A stretch of 22,985 bases of DNA, from the NCBI GenBank assembly GCA_016296945.1, contig JAEDHQ010000025.1, positions 1 to 22,985 on the forward strand. The letters run 5' to 3'. Both the position numbers and the translations under genes were made by a program. Positions 7,572 through 15,680 of the stretch are shown here, in pieces. Position 1 is the first letter of the stretch; each line of letters opens with the position of its first letter. The stretch comes from Bacilli bacterium. GTDB taxonomy: Bacteria > Bacillota_I > Bacilli_A > ML615J-28 > CAG-698. The notes under the pieces are model-generated. The model was not told the DNA's origin, searched no databases, and worked only from the letters and a program-made list of their open reading frames with translations.

Positions 7572-8148
7572 TATCTCCTTTCTTTAAGGATTCTTCTAAG
7601 ACATTTAATTCTTCTTGTAATCTTTTTAACTCTTTTCTTTTATCTTCAATCATTTTTAAATCATTTACTTGTTTCTCATCATTCACTATTTTTTCCTCAT
7701 TGCCATCATTTATTTTCTTGTCATCTTTTTTCGTAAAAATTTTATCGATAATAAATTCTTTAAAATAAATCATCATCTTTACAGAAAATAAACCAGCAAA
7801 AGTAGCAAAAATATTTAAATATATTGTTTCATTCTCTCTTTTTGAAAAACTATAACCTGCTATTGCTAAGACTAAAGCATAAATTATCATCTTTTTCGCA
7901 TTACATTTAATAAATTCTGCTTTAGGATTTAGATTTTTATTTGCTTGTATCTTATCAACACATTTAATTGTCAACGTAAATCCTAAAAGATTAGTAAATA
8001 CTCCCAATAAAAAACTAACTGGCAATACTATTTTAAATCCATCGACAAATAACAAAATCAAAGCAACTATTAGTCCATAAATCCAAACATAGCCAATAAT
8101 AAAGCGTTCTTCACTTTTATTTTTTATTCTGTTTGTTTTTTCATCCAT
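7552..8148 (-). CDS. atpI: ATP synthase subunit I-like membrane protein with coiled-coil tail
   Basis: The 198-residue protein has about four membrane helices (roughly 17-35, 39-60, 88-104 and 108-130) followed by a long charged tail (about 137-198) with a Lys/Glu/Leu coiled-coil segment, KELKRLQEELNVLEESL. Topology and position directly before atpB match AtpI, an assembly factor for the c-ring and a proposed cation transporter in some species. Sequence resemblance alone is weak, so the call leans on context. The start overlaps the upstream stop by one base (TAATG). The tail is longer than in the usual proteins of about 120-130 residues. Its last 20 bases overlap atpB. Confidence 0.75.
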   Translation of the reverse strand: MDEKTNRIKNKSEERFIIGYVWIYGLIVALILLFVDGFKIVLPVSFLLGVFTNLLGFTLTIKCVDKIQANKNLNPKAEFIKCNAKKMIIYALVLAIAGYSFSKRENETIYLNIFATFAGLFSVKMMIYFKEFIIDKIFTKKDDKKINDGNEEKIVNDEKQVNDLKMIEDKRKELKRLQEELNVLEESLKKGDSDNSDN

Positions 8149-8498
8149 TATTTCAACCTCAATAATCCGCGGTAAAGATTAAACGTTGCAATAAATACAA
8201 ATGTTACAATCATAATTAGCATCCAATTATCTCCTGCAAACCATTTATCAAAAAAATATCCTAAAATAATTCCCATCAATACCGTTACTATAAAAGAATA
8301 TATAATACTTGAAACTCTAGAAAAGGCTTTGAATGAACGATACTTTTCTTTAGGATCTTCTTTTTTCATTGAAGAACCTTCAATAGTTTTTACCACTACC
8401 ACTTCTTCAACGTTTTTTACAAAGTTTTCTTCTTTAACATTATCGTAAATATTTTTGTTATTTAGATTTTGCTCTTGATCCTTTTTTATTTCATTCAT
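8148..8498 (-). CDS. atpZ: AtpZ/AtpI family protein, first gene of the ATP synthase cluster
   Basis: The C-terminal half (about 52-116) has the two-helix AtpZ pattern: a first helix with GIILGYFFDKWF, a short NW loop and a second helix ending NLYRGLLRL. Family members often precede atpI/atpB and are implicated in Mg2+/Ca2+ transport or ring assembly. The first half is a charged, low-complexity extension. The start is uncertain: an open frame extends to 8552 inside upp, ATG 8498 lies 19 bases after the upp stop with a weak ribosome site, and ATG 8369, with GAAGG upstream, would give a 73-residue protein of ordinary AtpZ length. I chose 8498 because the extension fills what would otherwise be an unusual gap. 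Confidence 0.78.
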   Translation of the reverse strand: MNEIKKDQEQNLNNKNIYDNVKEENFVKNVEEVVVVKTIEGSSMKKEDPKEKYRSFKAFSRVSSIIYSFIVTVLMGIILGYFFDKWFAGDNWMLIMIVTFVFIATFNLYRGLLRLK

Positions 8499-8517
8499 AT
8501 ACTTTTTTCCATCACTT

Positions 8518-9147
8518 TTATTTTGTACCAAATAAACGATCTCCGCAGTCACCTAGTCCAGGGACAATATATCCTTTATCATTTAATTTTTCATCTAATG
8601 CAGCTAAATAAATATTAATATCAGGATGCTCTCTTTGAACTCGAGCTAACCCTTCAGGAGCACCAACTAAACCAACATAAATTATTTCTTTGGCGCCAGT
8701 TTTCTTTACTAGATTAACAGCATGACAAACTGAACCACCAGTTGCAAGCATTGGATCAACAACAATAACTAAAGAATCCTTAATGCATGTTGGAAACTTC
8801 ATATAATATTCACAAGGTTCTAGTGTTTCTTCATTGCGATATAAACCAACATGACCAACTTTTGCTGTTGGAATTAATGTTTGAATTCCTTCAACCATTC
8901 CAAGCCCAGCTCTTAAAATAGGAACAATAACAACTGGTTTTGAAATTTTATATGTCTTAGCAACACTAACAGGTGTTTTTGTAACACATTCAACAACAGG
9001 GAAATCTCTTGTTGCTTCATACGCCATTAACATTCCTATTTCAGAAACAGTTTCACGAAAATCTTTTGTGCCAGTATTTTCATCACGAATTATACTTAAT
9101 TTGTGATGCATTAGAGGATGATTAAATATTACAACTTTACCTTCCAT
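8518..9147 (-). CDS. upp: Uracil phosphoribosyltransferase
   Basis: This enzyme salvages uracil by converting uracil and PRPP to UMP and pyrophosphate in the cytosol. The 209-residue protein has the PRPP-binding loop VDPMLATGGS (about 130-139), PILRAGLGM (about 76-84) and the C-terminal uracil-binding signature GYIVPGLGDCGDR, where the usual GDAGDR has Cys for Ala. Length is standard. It starts 6 bases after rpiB with AAAAGGAG upstream and directly precedes the atp genes, as upp does in Bacillus. Confidence 0.97.
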   Translation of the reverse strand: MEGKVVIFNHPLMHHKLSIIRDENTGTKDFRETVSEIGMLMAYEATRDFPVVECVTKTPVSVAKTYKISKPVVIVPILRAGLGMVEGIQTLIPTAKVGHVGLYRNEETLEPCEYYMKFPTCIKDSLVIVVDPMLATGGSVCHAVNLVKKTGAKEIIYVGLVGAPEGLARVQREHPDINIYLAALDEKLNDKGYIVPGLGDCGDRLFGTK

Positions 9148-9153
9148 TTTGTT

Positions 9154-9585
9154 TTACTCCTTTTCAATTAAATTTATTCTTCTTTCGTGTCTTCCACCTT
9201 CAAATTCTGTATTCAAGAAAATATCAACATACTTCTTGGCAACATCAATTGGTGTGTATTTTGCCCCCATAACTAAAATATTACTATTGTTATGTTGACG
9301 AGTAAGACGACACATATCTTCATTAGTAATCAAAGCAGCACGAATACCTTCAAAACGATTTGCGGTAATTGACATTCCGATTCCAGTCGTACAAATTAAA
9401 ACTCCTTTATCACATTCTTTTTTTACAATCAATTCACAAACATCTTTAGCATAAACAGGATAATCACAGCTATCTAAACCAAAACATCCGCAGTCGACAA
9501 CTTCATAACTTAAAGACTTTAAATACTCAATTACTGCTTCTTTAAGTTTGAATCCACCATGGTCAGAACCAATTGCAATTTTCAT
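9154..9585 (-). CDS. rpiB: Ribose-5-phosphate isomerase B / RpiB-LacAB family sugar-phosphate isomerase
   Basis: RpiB interconverts ribose 5-phosphate and ribulose 5-phosphate in the pentose phosphate pathway. The 143-residue protein begins with MKIAIGSDHGGF, contains DYPVYA, the catalytic-cysteine loop CTTGIGMSI (Cys at about 69) and the closing GGRHERRI, all family signatures. RpiB and LacA/LacB are close relatives; ordinary RpiB is favoured by the upp-atp context, which matches ywlF in Bacillus. It is the first gene of the operon behind a strong promoter. AAAGGAG is 11 bases before the ATG, slightly long. Confidence 0.92.
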   Translation of the reverse strand: MKIAIGSDHGGFKLKEAVIEYLKSLSYEVVDCGCFGLDSCDYPVYAKDVCELIVKKECDKGVLICTTGIGMSITANRFEGIRAALITNEDMCRLTRQHNNSNILVMGAKYTPIDVAKKYVDIFLNTEFEGGRHERRINLIEKE

Positions 9586-9622
9586 AAATTATTATTCTCC
9601 TTTAAATTTTCTTAACTAACCT

Positions 9623-9651
9623 ATTATATCATTTCTTCATCCTTTTTTCAA
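9623..9651 (-). promoter_or_regulatory. Sigma-A promoter for rpiB-upp-atp operon
   Basis: The minus strand reads TTGAAA (9651-9646), a 17-base spacer and TATAAT (9628-9623), with TG one base upstream of the -10 (extended -10). Only one of the twelve core bases differs from consensus. It lies about 40 bases before the rpiB start and is the best candidate promoter for the twelve-gene run down to ywzB. Confidence 0.85.
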
Positions 9652-9718
9652 TCAATAAAAAAGAATTATCAATATAAATTTTTTTCATCATTACAAATTA
9701 ATAAGTATTTATGTATTT

Positions 9719-9750
9719 ATAAAAAAAAGCTAAAGGTTTCCCTCTAGCTT
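9719..9750 (-). terminator. Intrinsic terminator of nifJ
   Basis: Just after the nifJ stop the minus strand forms a 10-bp stem, AAGCTAGAGG with CCTTTAGCTT (one G-U pair), closed by a GAAA tetraloop and followed by eight U residues. This is a textbook intrinsic terminator, separating nifJ from the rpiB promoter. Confidence 0.92.
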
Positions 9751-9757
9751 ATATTTT

Positions 9758-12700
9758 TTATTTTGCATAATCCATTGCTGCATATCTTAAATACATCTTA
9801 TATCTTCTTTGAGCTTCTGCTTTATTTAATTCTAACAATTGTTGAGCATGTTCTGGATTTGCTTTTGTTAATTGTGCATATCTTGTTTCAGTCATTAAAT
9901 GTTGAGAGTATTTTTCCCAATCTGGTTCTTTAGAATCTAATTGGAATGGGTTCTTACCAGCTGCTGCTAATCTTGGGTCAAAACGGAATAATGTCCAGTA
10001 TCCACAATCAACAGCTAATTTAGCTTGTTCTTGAGCCTTACCCATACCTGATTTTAAACCATGGTTAATACATGGAGCATAAGCAATAATGATAGATGGA
10101 CCATCATAGCTTTCAGCTTCTTTAATAGCTTTTAACATTTGAGCTTGAGATGCACCATGTGCAATTTCCGCAACATAAACATGTCCATAACTCATAGCGA
10201 TTGCAGCTAAGTCTTTCTTCTTACCTTTCTTACCAGATGCAGCAAATTTTGCAATTGCGGCAGTTGGTGAAGATTTAGAAGCTTGACCACCAGTGTTAGA
10301 GTAAACTTCAGTATCAATTACTAAGATGTTTACATCTTCTTGGTTAGCGATAACGTGATCTAATCCACCATAACCGATATCGTATGCCCAACCGTCACCA
10401 CCGAAGATCCATTGACTTCTCTTAACAATATAGTCTTTTAATTCATTAATCTTAACTAATGTTTCATCAGTTGCTTTTTCTAAATATGGAGCAACTTCTT
10501 TTGCAACTTTAGCAGTTACACTACCAGATTTAGGAGCAGCTAACCATTCATTGAATAATGCTTTAACTTCTTCACAAGCATCTTCTTTTGCTACATATTC
10601 AGCCATTAATTCACCAACGCGAGCTCTTAATGTTTCAGTACCCATTCTCATACCATAACCAAATTCCGCATTATCTTCAAATAATGAGTTAGCCCATGCA
10701 GGTCCATGACCTTCTTTATTAGTTGTATATGGAGTTGCAGGATATGATCCACCATAAATTGAAGAACATCCAGTTGCATTTGCAACTAACATTCTATCAC
10801 CAAATAATTGAGTGATTAATTTAATATATGGAGTTTCGCCACATCCGCCACAAGCACCACTAAATTCAAATAATGGTTGTGCAAATTGAGAGTTCTTAGC
10901 GTTAGCTGTAATATCCATTAAGTTAGTCTTATAAGTTACATTTTCAAAGAAATGAGTAGCAACTTTATCTTCTTTTGCATGAATAACTTCATCAATGTGA
11001 ACCATCTTAAGTGCTTTCTTAACTTCGCCAGTTTCTCTATCTTTCTTACCAGGACAAGTGTTAACACAAACTTCACAACCAGTACAATCTGGAACAGAAA
11101 TTTGCATTGTAAATTTTAATCCATCAAAGCCTTTACCAACTGCTGCTAAATATTTAGCTTGAGCAGGAGCTTTTTCAACTTCTTCAGGAGTTACTAAGAA
11201 TGGACGAATAACAGCATGAGGACATGCGAATGAACATTGGTTACATTGAATACAGTTTTCAGGATTCCATACAGGAACGAATGAAGCAACATAACGTTTT
11301 TCATAAGCAGTAGAACCATTTGTCATTGTACCATCTTCAAATCCACCTAAGAATGTAGAAACTGGTAAATCATAACCTTTAATAGTATTGATTGGATCAG
11401 CAATTCTCTTAACGAATTCAGGTTTAGTTTCATCAACTGGTTTAACTTCTACTTCTAAGTTAGCCCATGCTGGATCAACTTTTAATTCTTTAATGCCTTC
11501 AGCTCCTCTATCGATTGCTTTGTAGTTCATTTCAACGATAGCATCACCTTTCTTAGCATAGGCTTTATATGCATACTTCTTCATTAATTCTTGAGCAGTA
11601 GCATAATCCATAATTTGTTCATTTAATTTGAAGAATGCAGATTGTAAAATTGTATTAGTACGATTCTTTAATCCAATTTCACGTGCTAATGTAATAGCAT
11701 CGATATAGTAGAATTTAATATTCTTTTGAGCTAAAGCTTTCTTAAATGAATTTGGCATAAATTCAATTAATTCTTCTTCAGACTTAACAGTATTCAATAA
11801 GAATGTTCCACCATCTTTTAAACTACTTAGCATATCAAATTTTTCTACATATGTATCTAATGAGCAAGAAACGAAGTCAGCTATAGTAACTAAGTATGGA
11901 CTTCTAATAGGTGATTTACCAAAACGTAAATGAGATCTTGTAACACCACCAGATTTCTTAGAGTCATATGCAAAATAAGCTTGTGCATAATAATCAGTAT
12001 TATCTCCAATTAATTTGATAGTCGATTTATTAGCACCAACAGTACCATCACTACCTAATCCATAGAAAATTAATTGACTAGTGCCTGCAGCAGCAGTATT
12101 AACTTCTTGTGTTACAGGTAAAGATAAGAATGTAACGTCATCTTCAATACCAATTGTGAAATGATCTTTCATTTCACCTGCTAAGTTATCATATACAGCA
12201 ATAATTTGACCAGGAGTAGTATCTTTTGAAGATAAACCGAAACGACCACCAATAATCTTTGGTTGTAATTCTTGTCCATAGAATGCAGCTAAAACATCTA
12301 AGAATAATGGTTCACCAATTGCACCATTTTCTTTAGTACGATCTAATACAGCAATACGTTTAACTGTCTTAGGTAATACTTTGAATAAATGCTTAGCACT
12401 AAATGGACGATATAAATGAACGTTAATTAAACCAACTTTACGTCCTTGTTTTCTTAAATAATCAACAACTTCAGCAGCAGTTTCACAAACGCTACCCATA
12501 GCAACGATAATATCAGTTGCATCTTCAGCACCATAATAAGTAAATGGAGCATAGTTACGGCCAGTTTCTTTAGAAATTTCTGCCATATATTCTTCTACGA
12601 TGTCTGGAACAGCATCATAATATTTATTTTGAGCTTCACGAGCTTGGAAATAAACGTCATCATTTTGTGCAGAGCCTTTAGTTACAGGATGATTTGGACT

Positions 12701-13327
12701 TAAAGCTCTTTGTCTAAATTTTTCAACTGCTTTACGATCTAATAATCTATCAAATACTTCATAAGGCATAACTTCAACTTTTTGAATTTCATGAGAAGTT
12801 CTAAATCCGTCAAAGAAATGTAAGAATGGAACACTTGATTTAATAGCACTTAAGTGAGCAACACATGCTAAGTCCATAACTTCTTGAACACTAGATGTAG
12901 CCATCATTGCAAAACCAGTTTGACGACATGCCATAACGTCTTGATGATCACCAAAAATTGATAATGCTTGAACAGCTAAACTACGAGCTGAAACATGGAT
13001 AACACCAGGTAATAATTCACCCGCAATCTTATACATGTTAGGAATCTTTAATAATAAACCTTGAGATGCAGTAAATGTAGTTGTTAAAGCACCAGATTGT
13101 AATGAACCATGTACTGTACCAGCAGCACCTGCTTCAGATTGCATTTCTACAACGTTTACCTTTGTTCCAAATAAATTCTTTTGTCCCTTAGCTGCCCATT
13201 CATCTACGTATTCTGCCATAGGTGAAGAAGGAGTTATTGGATAAATACCTGCTACTTCAGTGAAAGCATAGGCAGCCCATGCAGCCGCTTGATTTCCATC
13301 CATAGATTGAAAAACTTTTTTAGCCAT
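9758..13327 (-). CDS. nifJ: Pyruvate:ferredoxin (flavodoxin) oxidoreductase
   Basis: PFOR oxidatively decarboxylates pyruvate to acetyl-CoA and CO2 and reduces ferredoxin or flavodoxin, the central step of anaerobic pyruvate use. The 1189-residue single chain has the normal fused domain order. The N-terminal pyrimidine domain has GIYPITPSSPMAE (about 27-39). The gamma-like domain is near 415-600. A ferredoxin domain has two CxxCxxCxxxCP clusters (Cys692/695/698/702 and 748/751/754/758). The proximal-cluster and TPP domain has GACGGCGETP (about 824-833) and the Mg/TPP motif GDGWAYDIGYGG (about 977-988). GGAGG lies 7 bases before the ATG. It is monocistronic, with its own promoter and terminator. 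No damage was noticed; the good signals suggest high expression. Confidence 0.98.
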   Translation of the reverse strand: MAKKVFQSMDGNQAAAWAAYAFTEVAGIYPITPSSPMAEYVDEWAAKGQKNLFGTKVNVVEMQSEAGAAGTVHGSLQSGALTTTFTASQGLLLKIPNMYKIAGELLPGVIHVSARSLAVQALSIFGDHQDVMACRQTGFAMMATSSVQEVMDLACVAHLSAIKSSVPFLHFFDGFRTSHEIQKVEVMPYEVFDRLLDRKAVEKFRQRALSPNHPVTKGSAQNDDVYFQAREAQNKYYDAVPDIVEEYMAEISKETGRNYAPFTYYGAEDATDIIVAMGSVCETAAEVVDYLRKQGRKVGLINVHLYRPFSAKHLFKVLPKTVKRIAVLDRTKENGAIGEPLFLDVLAAFYGQELQPKIIGGRFGLSSKDTTPGQIIAVYDNLAGEMKDHFTIGIEDDVTFLSLPVTQEVNTAAAGTSQLIFYGLGSDGTVGANKSTIKLIGDNTDYYAQAYFAYDSKKSGGVTRSHLRFGKSPIRSPYLVTIADFVSCSLDTYVEKFDMLSSLKDGGTFLLNTVKSEEELIEFMPNSFKKALAQKNIKFYYIDAITLAREIGLKNRTNTILQSAFFKLNEQIMDYATAQELMKKYAYKAYAKKGDAIVEMNYKAIDRGAEGIKELKVDPAWANLEVEVKPVDETKPEFVKRIADPINTIKGYDLPVSTFLGGFEDGTMTNGSTAYEKRYVASFVPVWNPENCIQCNQCSFACPHAVIRPFLVTPEEVEKAPAQAKYLAAVGKGFDGLKFTMQISVPDCTGCEVCVNTCPGKKDRETGEVKKALKMVHIDEVIHAKEDKVATHFFENVTYKTNLMDITANAKNSQFAQPLFEFSGACGGCGETPYIKLITQLFGDRMLVANATGCSSIYGGSYPATPYTTNKEGHGPAWANSLFEDNAEFGYGMRMGTETLRARVGELMAEYVAKEDACEEVKALFNEWLAAPKSGSVTAKVAKEVAPYLEKATDETLVKINELKDYIVKRSQWIFGGDGWAYDIGYGGLDHVIANQEDVNILVIDTEVYSNTGGQASKSSPTAAIAKFAASGKKGKKKDLAAIAMSYGHVYVAEIAHGASQAQMLKAIKEAESYDGPSIIIAYAPCINHGLKSGMGKAQEQAKLAVDCGYWTLFRFDPRLAAAGKNPFQLDSKEPDWEKYSQHLMTETRYAQLTKANPEHAQQLLELNKAEAQRRYKMYLRYAAMDYAK

Positions 13328-13367
13328 TATAATTTCCTCCGTTTTTATTTGTTTCTTTTAACAATTA

Positions 13368-13396
13368 ATTATATCATAAATATTATCAATTCTCAA
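13368..13396 (-). promoter_or_regulatory. Sigma-A promoter of nifJ
   Basis: The minus strand has TTGAGA (13396-13391), 17 bases, then TATAAT (13373-13368) with an extended TG-A. Transcription should start near 13361, leaving a leader of about 35 bases with a strong GGAGG. An imperfect inverted repeat, TTGTT-N6-AACAA (13349-13364), overlaps the expected start point and could be an operator. Confidence 0.85.
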
Positions 13397-13474
13397 TAAA
13401 AAATTAAAAAAATAAATTTTTTTACAAATCTTTCATAAATATATTTTTAAATATCGCATTTTTATATAATTCTA

Positions 13475-13483
13475 TGTTATAAT
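13475..13483 (+). promoter_or_regulatory. Extended -10 promoter of the radical SAM gene
   Basis: TG (13475-13476), one base, then TATAAT (13478-13483) forms a perfect extended -10 element 26 bases before the radical SAM start codon. No good -35 is seen 16-18 bases upstream, which extended -10 promoters can tolerate. It faces away from the nifJ promoter. Confidence 0.65.
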
Positions 13484-13509
13484 ACCTTTATGAAAATGAG
13501 GAATAAAAT

Positions 13510-15144
13510 ATGAATCAATCAATTTATAAAGATATCTTATTAATTGGAATTAACTCTAAATACATTCATCCTGCAATGGGAATATTTCAATTATACACAA
13601 ACACGGATAAAGAAAAATACAACCTTGATTATTTTGAATTCACAATCAAAGATAATATTACAGATATTATAAATACCATCAATAATCATCAAGCTGAAAT
13701 TATTGTTTTGTCTTGTTACATCTGGAATATTGAGATAATTAAAGAAATTGTAACTAAATTAATAAATAAAATTGTTATTTTAGGAGGACCAGAGGCAAGT
13801 TTTAATCCTCAGCTTCTATTCTTAGATAATGTTTATTACTTAATAAAAGGAGAAGGTGAAGAGGCCTTTCCTGAATTATTATCTTATCTAAACAAAGAAA
13901 TCACAATTGAACAAGTTAGTAATTTATATTATAAACAAGATCAACAAATCAAATATACATATTCAAAACATCCTGATTTAAATCATGTAAAACATGATTT
14001 ATGTCTAATCAAAGATTTCAAAAACAGAATTGCATACGTTGAAAGTAGTCGTGGATGTTTTTATACTTGCAGTTACTGCTTAGCTGCCACTGAAAAACCA
14101 GTCCGTTTCTTTCCACTTGAAGAAGTAAAACATAACATTTTATTCTTATTAGAAAATAATGCCAAAGTCATTAAATTTTTAGACCGTAGTTTTAATATCA
14201 AAAAAGAATATATCAACGATATTTTATTATTTATTAAAGCTCATGATAATAATTATTCAACTTTTCAATTTGAAGTGAATGGTGATAATCTCCACCAAGA
14301 TACAATTGATATAATCAATTCAATGCGTAAAAAAATGATTCGCTTAGAGATTGGCATTCAAACAACCAACCCTATCACATCAAAAGCAATTTTACGCCAT
14401 CAAGACTTTAATAAACTAAGAGAAAACATTTTAAAAATTAGAGATAATGTCGTTATTCATACTGATTTGATTGCCGGTCTTCCATTTGAAGATTATGAAT
14501 CATTTAAGAAATCTTTTAATGATACTTTTTTATTATTCACAGAAGAATTACAACTAGGAACATTAAAGGAACTGAAAGGAACTTATATCAGTAAAACAAA
14601 AGCTGAGCACGACTATCTTTTTACCGATGTTGCACCTTTTGAAGTTGTATCAAATAAATATATCACAAAAGAAGAACTAGATAGAATTAAACTTGTAGAA
14701 AAAGCCGTTGACAAGTTTTATAACTATCGTTATTTCAATAACACAATTATCTATTTATTTGATGAATTAAAATTAAATCCTTTTGATACTTTTTTATATT
14801 TAATGAAAAAGATTGAAACAATTAAACCATTAAAAGATTTCCAATTTGATGAATTGGCGAAAACTTTTTATGAGATTATCTCTAATTTAGTAGATAATCA
14901 ACAAAAACTATTATTTATTATTAAAGAGGATTATTTAACCAAAAATAAAATCAAACCAAAAATCTGGTGGCAACAGACAATCACAAGAGAAGAAAGAAGA
15001 AACGTATATTTATTATTTAAAGAACAATATAATTTAAATATTGACGAACTTTATAAATATGGACATTTAGAGAAATATAATAATCAATACTTATTAATTA
15101 ATTATAAAACATTCAATAAATATAAAATAAAATATAGTCTATAA
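13510..15144 (+). CDS. B12-binding domain radical SAM protein (DUF4080 type), function unknown
   Basis: The 544-residue protein starts with a cobalamin-binding-like Rossmann domain (about 8-130, with GGPEAS at 92-97 and KGEGEEAFPEL near 113-123). A radical SAM domain follows, with the [4Fe-4S]/SAM motif CFYTCSYC (Cys183, Cys187, Cys190), and then a C-terminal region of about 150 residues typical of DUF4080 members. Such enzymes probably catalyse a radical methylation or rearrangement, but the substrate is unknown; no B12-coordinating DxHxxG motif is obvious. It is the only plus-strand gene in the window, with its own promoter and GAGGAA ribosome site. It sits between spoIIR and nifJ with no partner gene alongside, so context gives no function. 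Confidence 0.85.
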   Translation: MNQSIYKDILLIGINSKYIHPAMGIFQLYTNTDKEKYNLDYFEFTIKDNITDIINTINNHQAEIIVLSCYIWNIEIIKEIVTKLINKIVILGGPEASFNPQLLFLDNVYYLIKGEGEEAFPELLSYLNKEITIEQVSNLYYKQDQQIKYTYSKHPDLNHVKHDLCLIKDFKNRIAYVESSRGCFYTCSYCLAATEKPVRFFPLEEVKHNILFLLENNAKVIKFLDRSFNIKKEYINDILLFIKAHDNNYSTFQFEVNGDNLHQDTIDIINSMRKKMIRLEIGIQTTNPITSKAILRHQDFNKLRENILKIRDNVVIHTDLIAGLPFEDYESFKKSFNDTFLLFTEELQLGTLKELKGTYISKTKAEHDYLFTDVAPFEVVSNKYITKEELDRIKLVEKAVDKFYNYRYFNNTIIYLFDELKLNPFDTFLYLMKKIETIKPLKDFQFDELAKTFYEIISNLVDNQQKLLFIIKEDYLTKNKIKPKIWWQQTITREERRNVYLLFKEQYNLNIDELYKYGHLEKYNNQYLLINYKTFNKYKIKYSL

Positions 15145-15162
15145 GAATTGCTCTTATAGACT
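15136..15162. terminator. Bidirectional terminator between radical SAM gene and spoIIR
   Basis: A perfect 11-bp stem, AGTCTATAAGA (15136-15146) with TCTTATAGACT (15152-15162), encloses a 5-nt loop and has U-rich runs on both strands (TTATTTTATT to the right; ATATTTTATTTT on the complement to the left). It overlaps the stop codon of the radical SAM gene and abuts the spoIIR stop, so one hairpin serves two convergent genes. Confidence 0.9.
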
Positions 15163-15648
15163 TTATTTTATTAATTCATAAAAATAACTTTTAATTTCCA
15201 CTTCACCACTATATACTTCTTCAAAAGTAATTCCATAATATTCGGGATATAAAAGCGTCCAATAATTGTTTCCTTTGCCTTCACCAATTGTAATTAATAA
15301 TGTTTGATATTCTCCACCGGGAATAATCTTTTCCTTTAATTTCTTTGGAGGAAAATTTGTAACTCCTAGTTCCACTGTGATTAAAACTCTATTCATATTA
15401 CTATAATCATCTAATTTCTCTTTGAGAATCGGAAGCTTCCTTTTTATTTCTTCTGTTGTGTCAAATGCATCAATTACACTTAAAACTATACTCTTAACTT
15501 CTTCTTTTTGAGTTATATCATTAATGTCATTACTATTTGATATCACTCTAATTCTTACTCGTTCTTCTTCATTATTTGTAAATAATGTAAAAGCAAATAA
15601 ACAAACAATCAAAACAATAATTATTTTATATTTACCATTTTTTTCCAT
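15163..15648 (-). CDS. spoIIR: Stage II sporulation protein R (short form)
   Basis: SpoIIR is the forespore-made signal that crosses into the intermembrane space and triggers processing of pro-sigma-E by SpoIIGA in the mother cell. The 161-residue protein has an N-terminal signal/anchor helix (about 8-24) and then the family's core motifs: VRIRVISNSND (about 31-41), FPPKKL (about 99-104), PGGEYQTLLITIGEGKGNN (about 110-128), then YW and LLYPEYYGI. It is shorter than Bacillus SpoIIR (about 224 residues), and the conserved WWC...PPLC region is replaced by YWTLLYPEYY without cysteines. Its place beside tsaC and prmC matches Bacillus. The ATG comes straight after the U-run of a hairpin, with only a GGTG, paired in the stem, as ribosome site. 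Confidence 0.85.
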   Translation of the reverse strand: MEKNGKYKIIIVLIVCLFAFTLFTNNEEERVRIRVISNSNDINDITQKEEVKSIVLSVIDAFDTTEEIKRKLPILKEKLDDYSNMNRVLITVELGVTNFPPKKLKEKIIPGGEYQTLLITIGEGKGNNYWTLLYPEYYGITFEEVYSGEVEIKSYFYELIK

Positions 15649-15680
15649 AAAAAAACACCAATAGTATTATTGGCGCTTTT
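15649..15680 (-). terminator. Terminator-like hairpin between tsaC and spoIIR, possibly an attenuator
   Basis: On the minus strand GCGCCAATA and TATTGGTGT pair around the loop ATAC with two G-U pairs, extendable by AAAA against the following U-run of seven. The hairpin begins at the tsaC stop codon, and its U-run ends directly at the spoIIR ATG. It has the form of an intrinsic terminator for the upstream operon. It also buries the only candidate ribosome site of spoIIR (GGTG, 7 bases from the ATG). Confidence 0.75.

Noticed and set aside
8499..8552. AtpZ start at 8552 inside upp
   Set aside because: It would overlap conserved C-terminal upp codons by 35 bases and add residues with no family resemblance.
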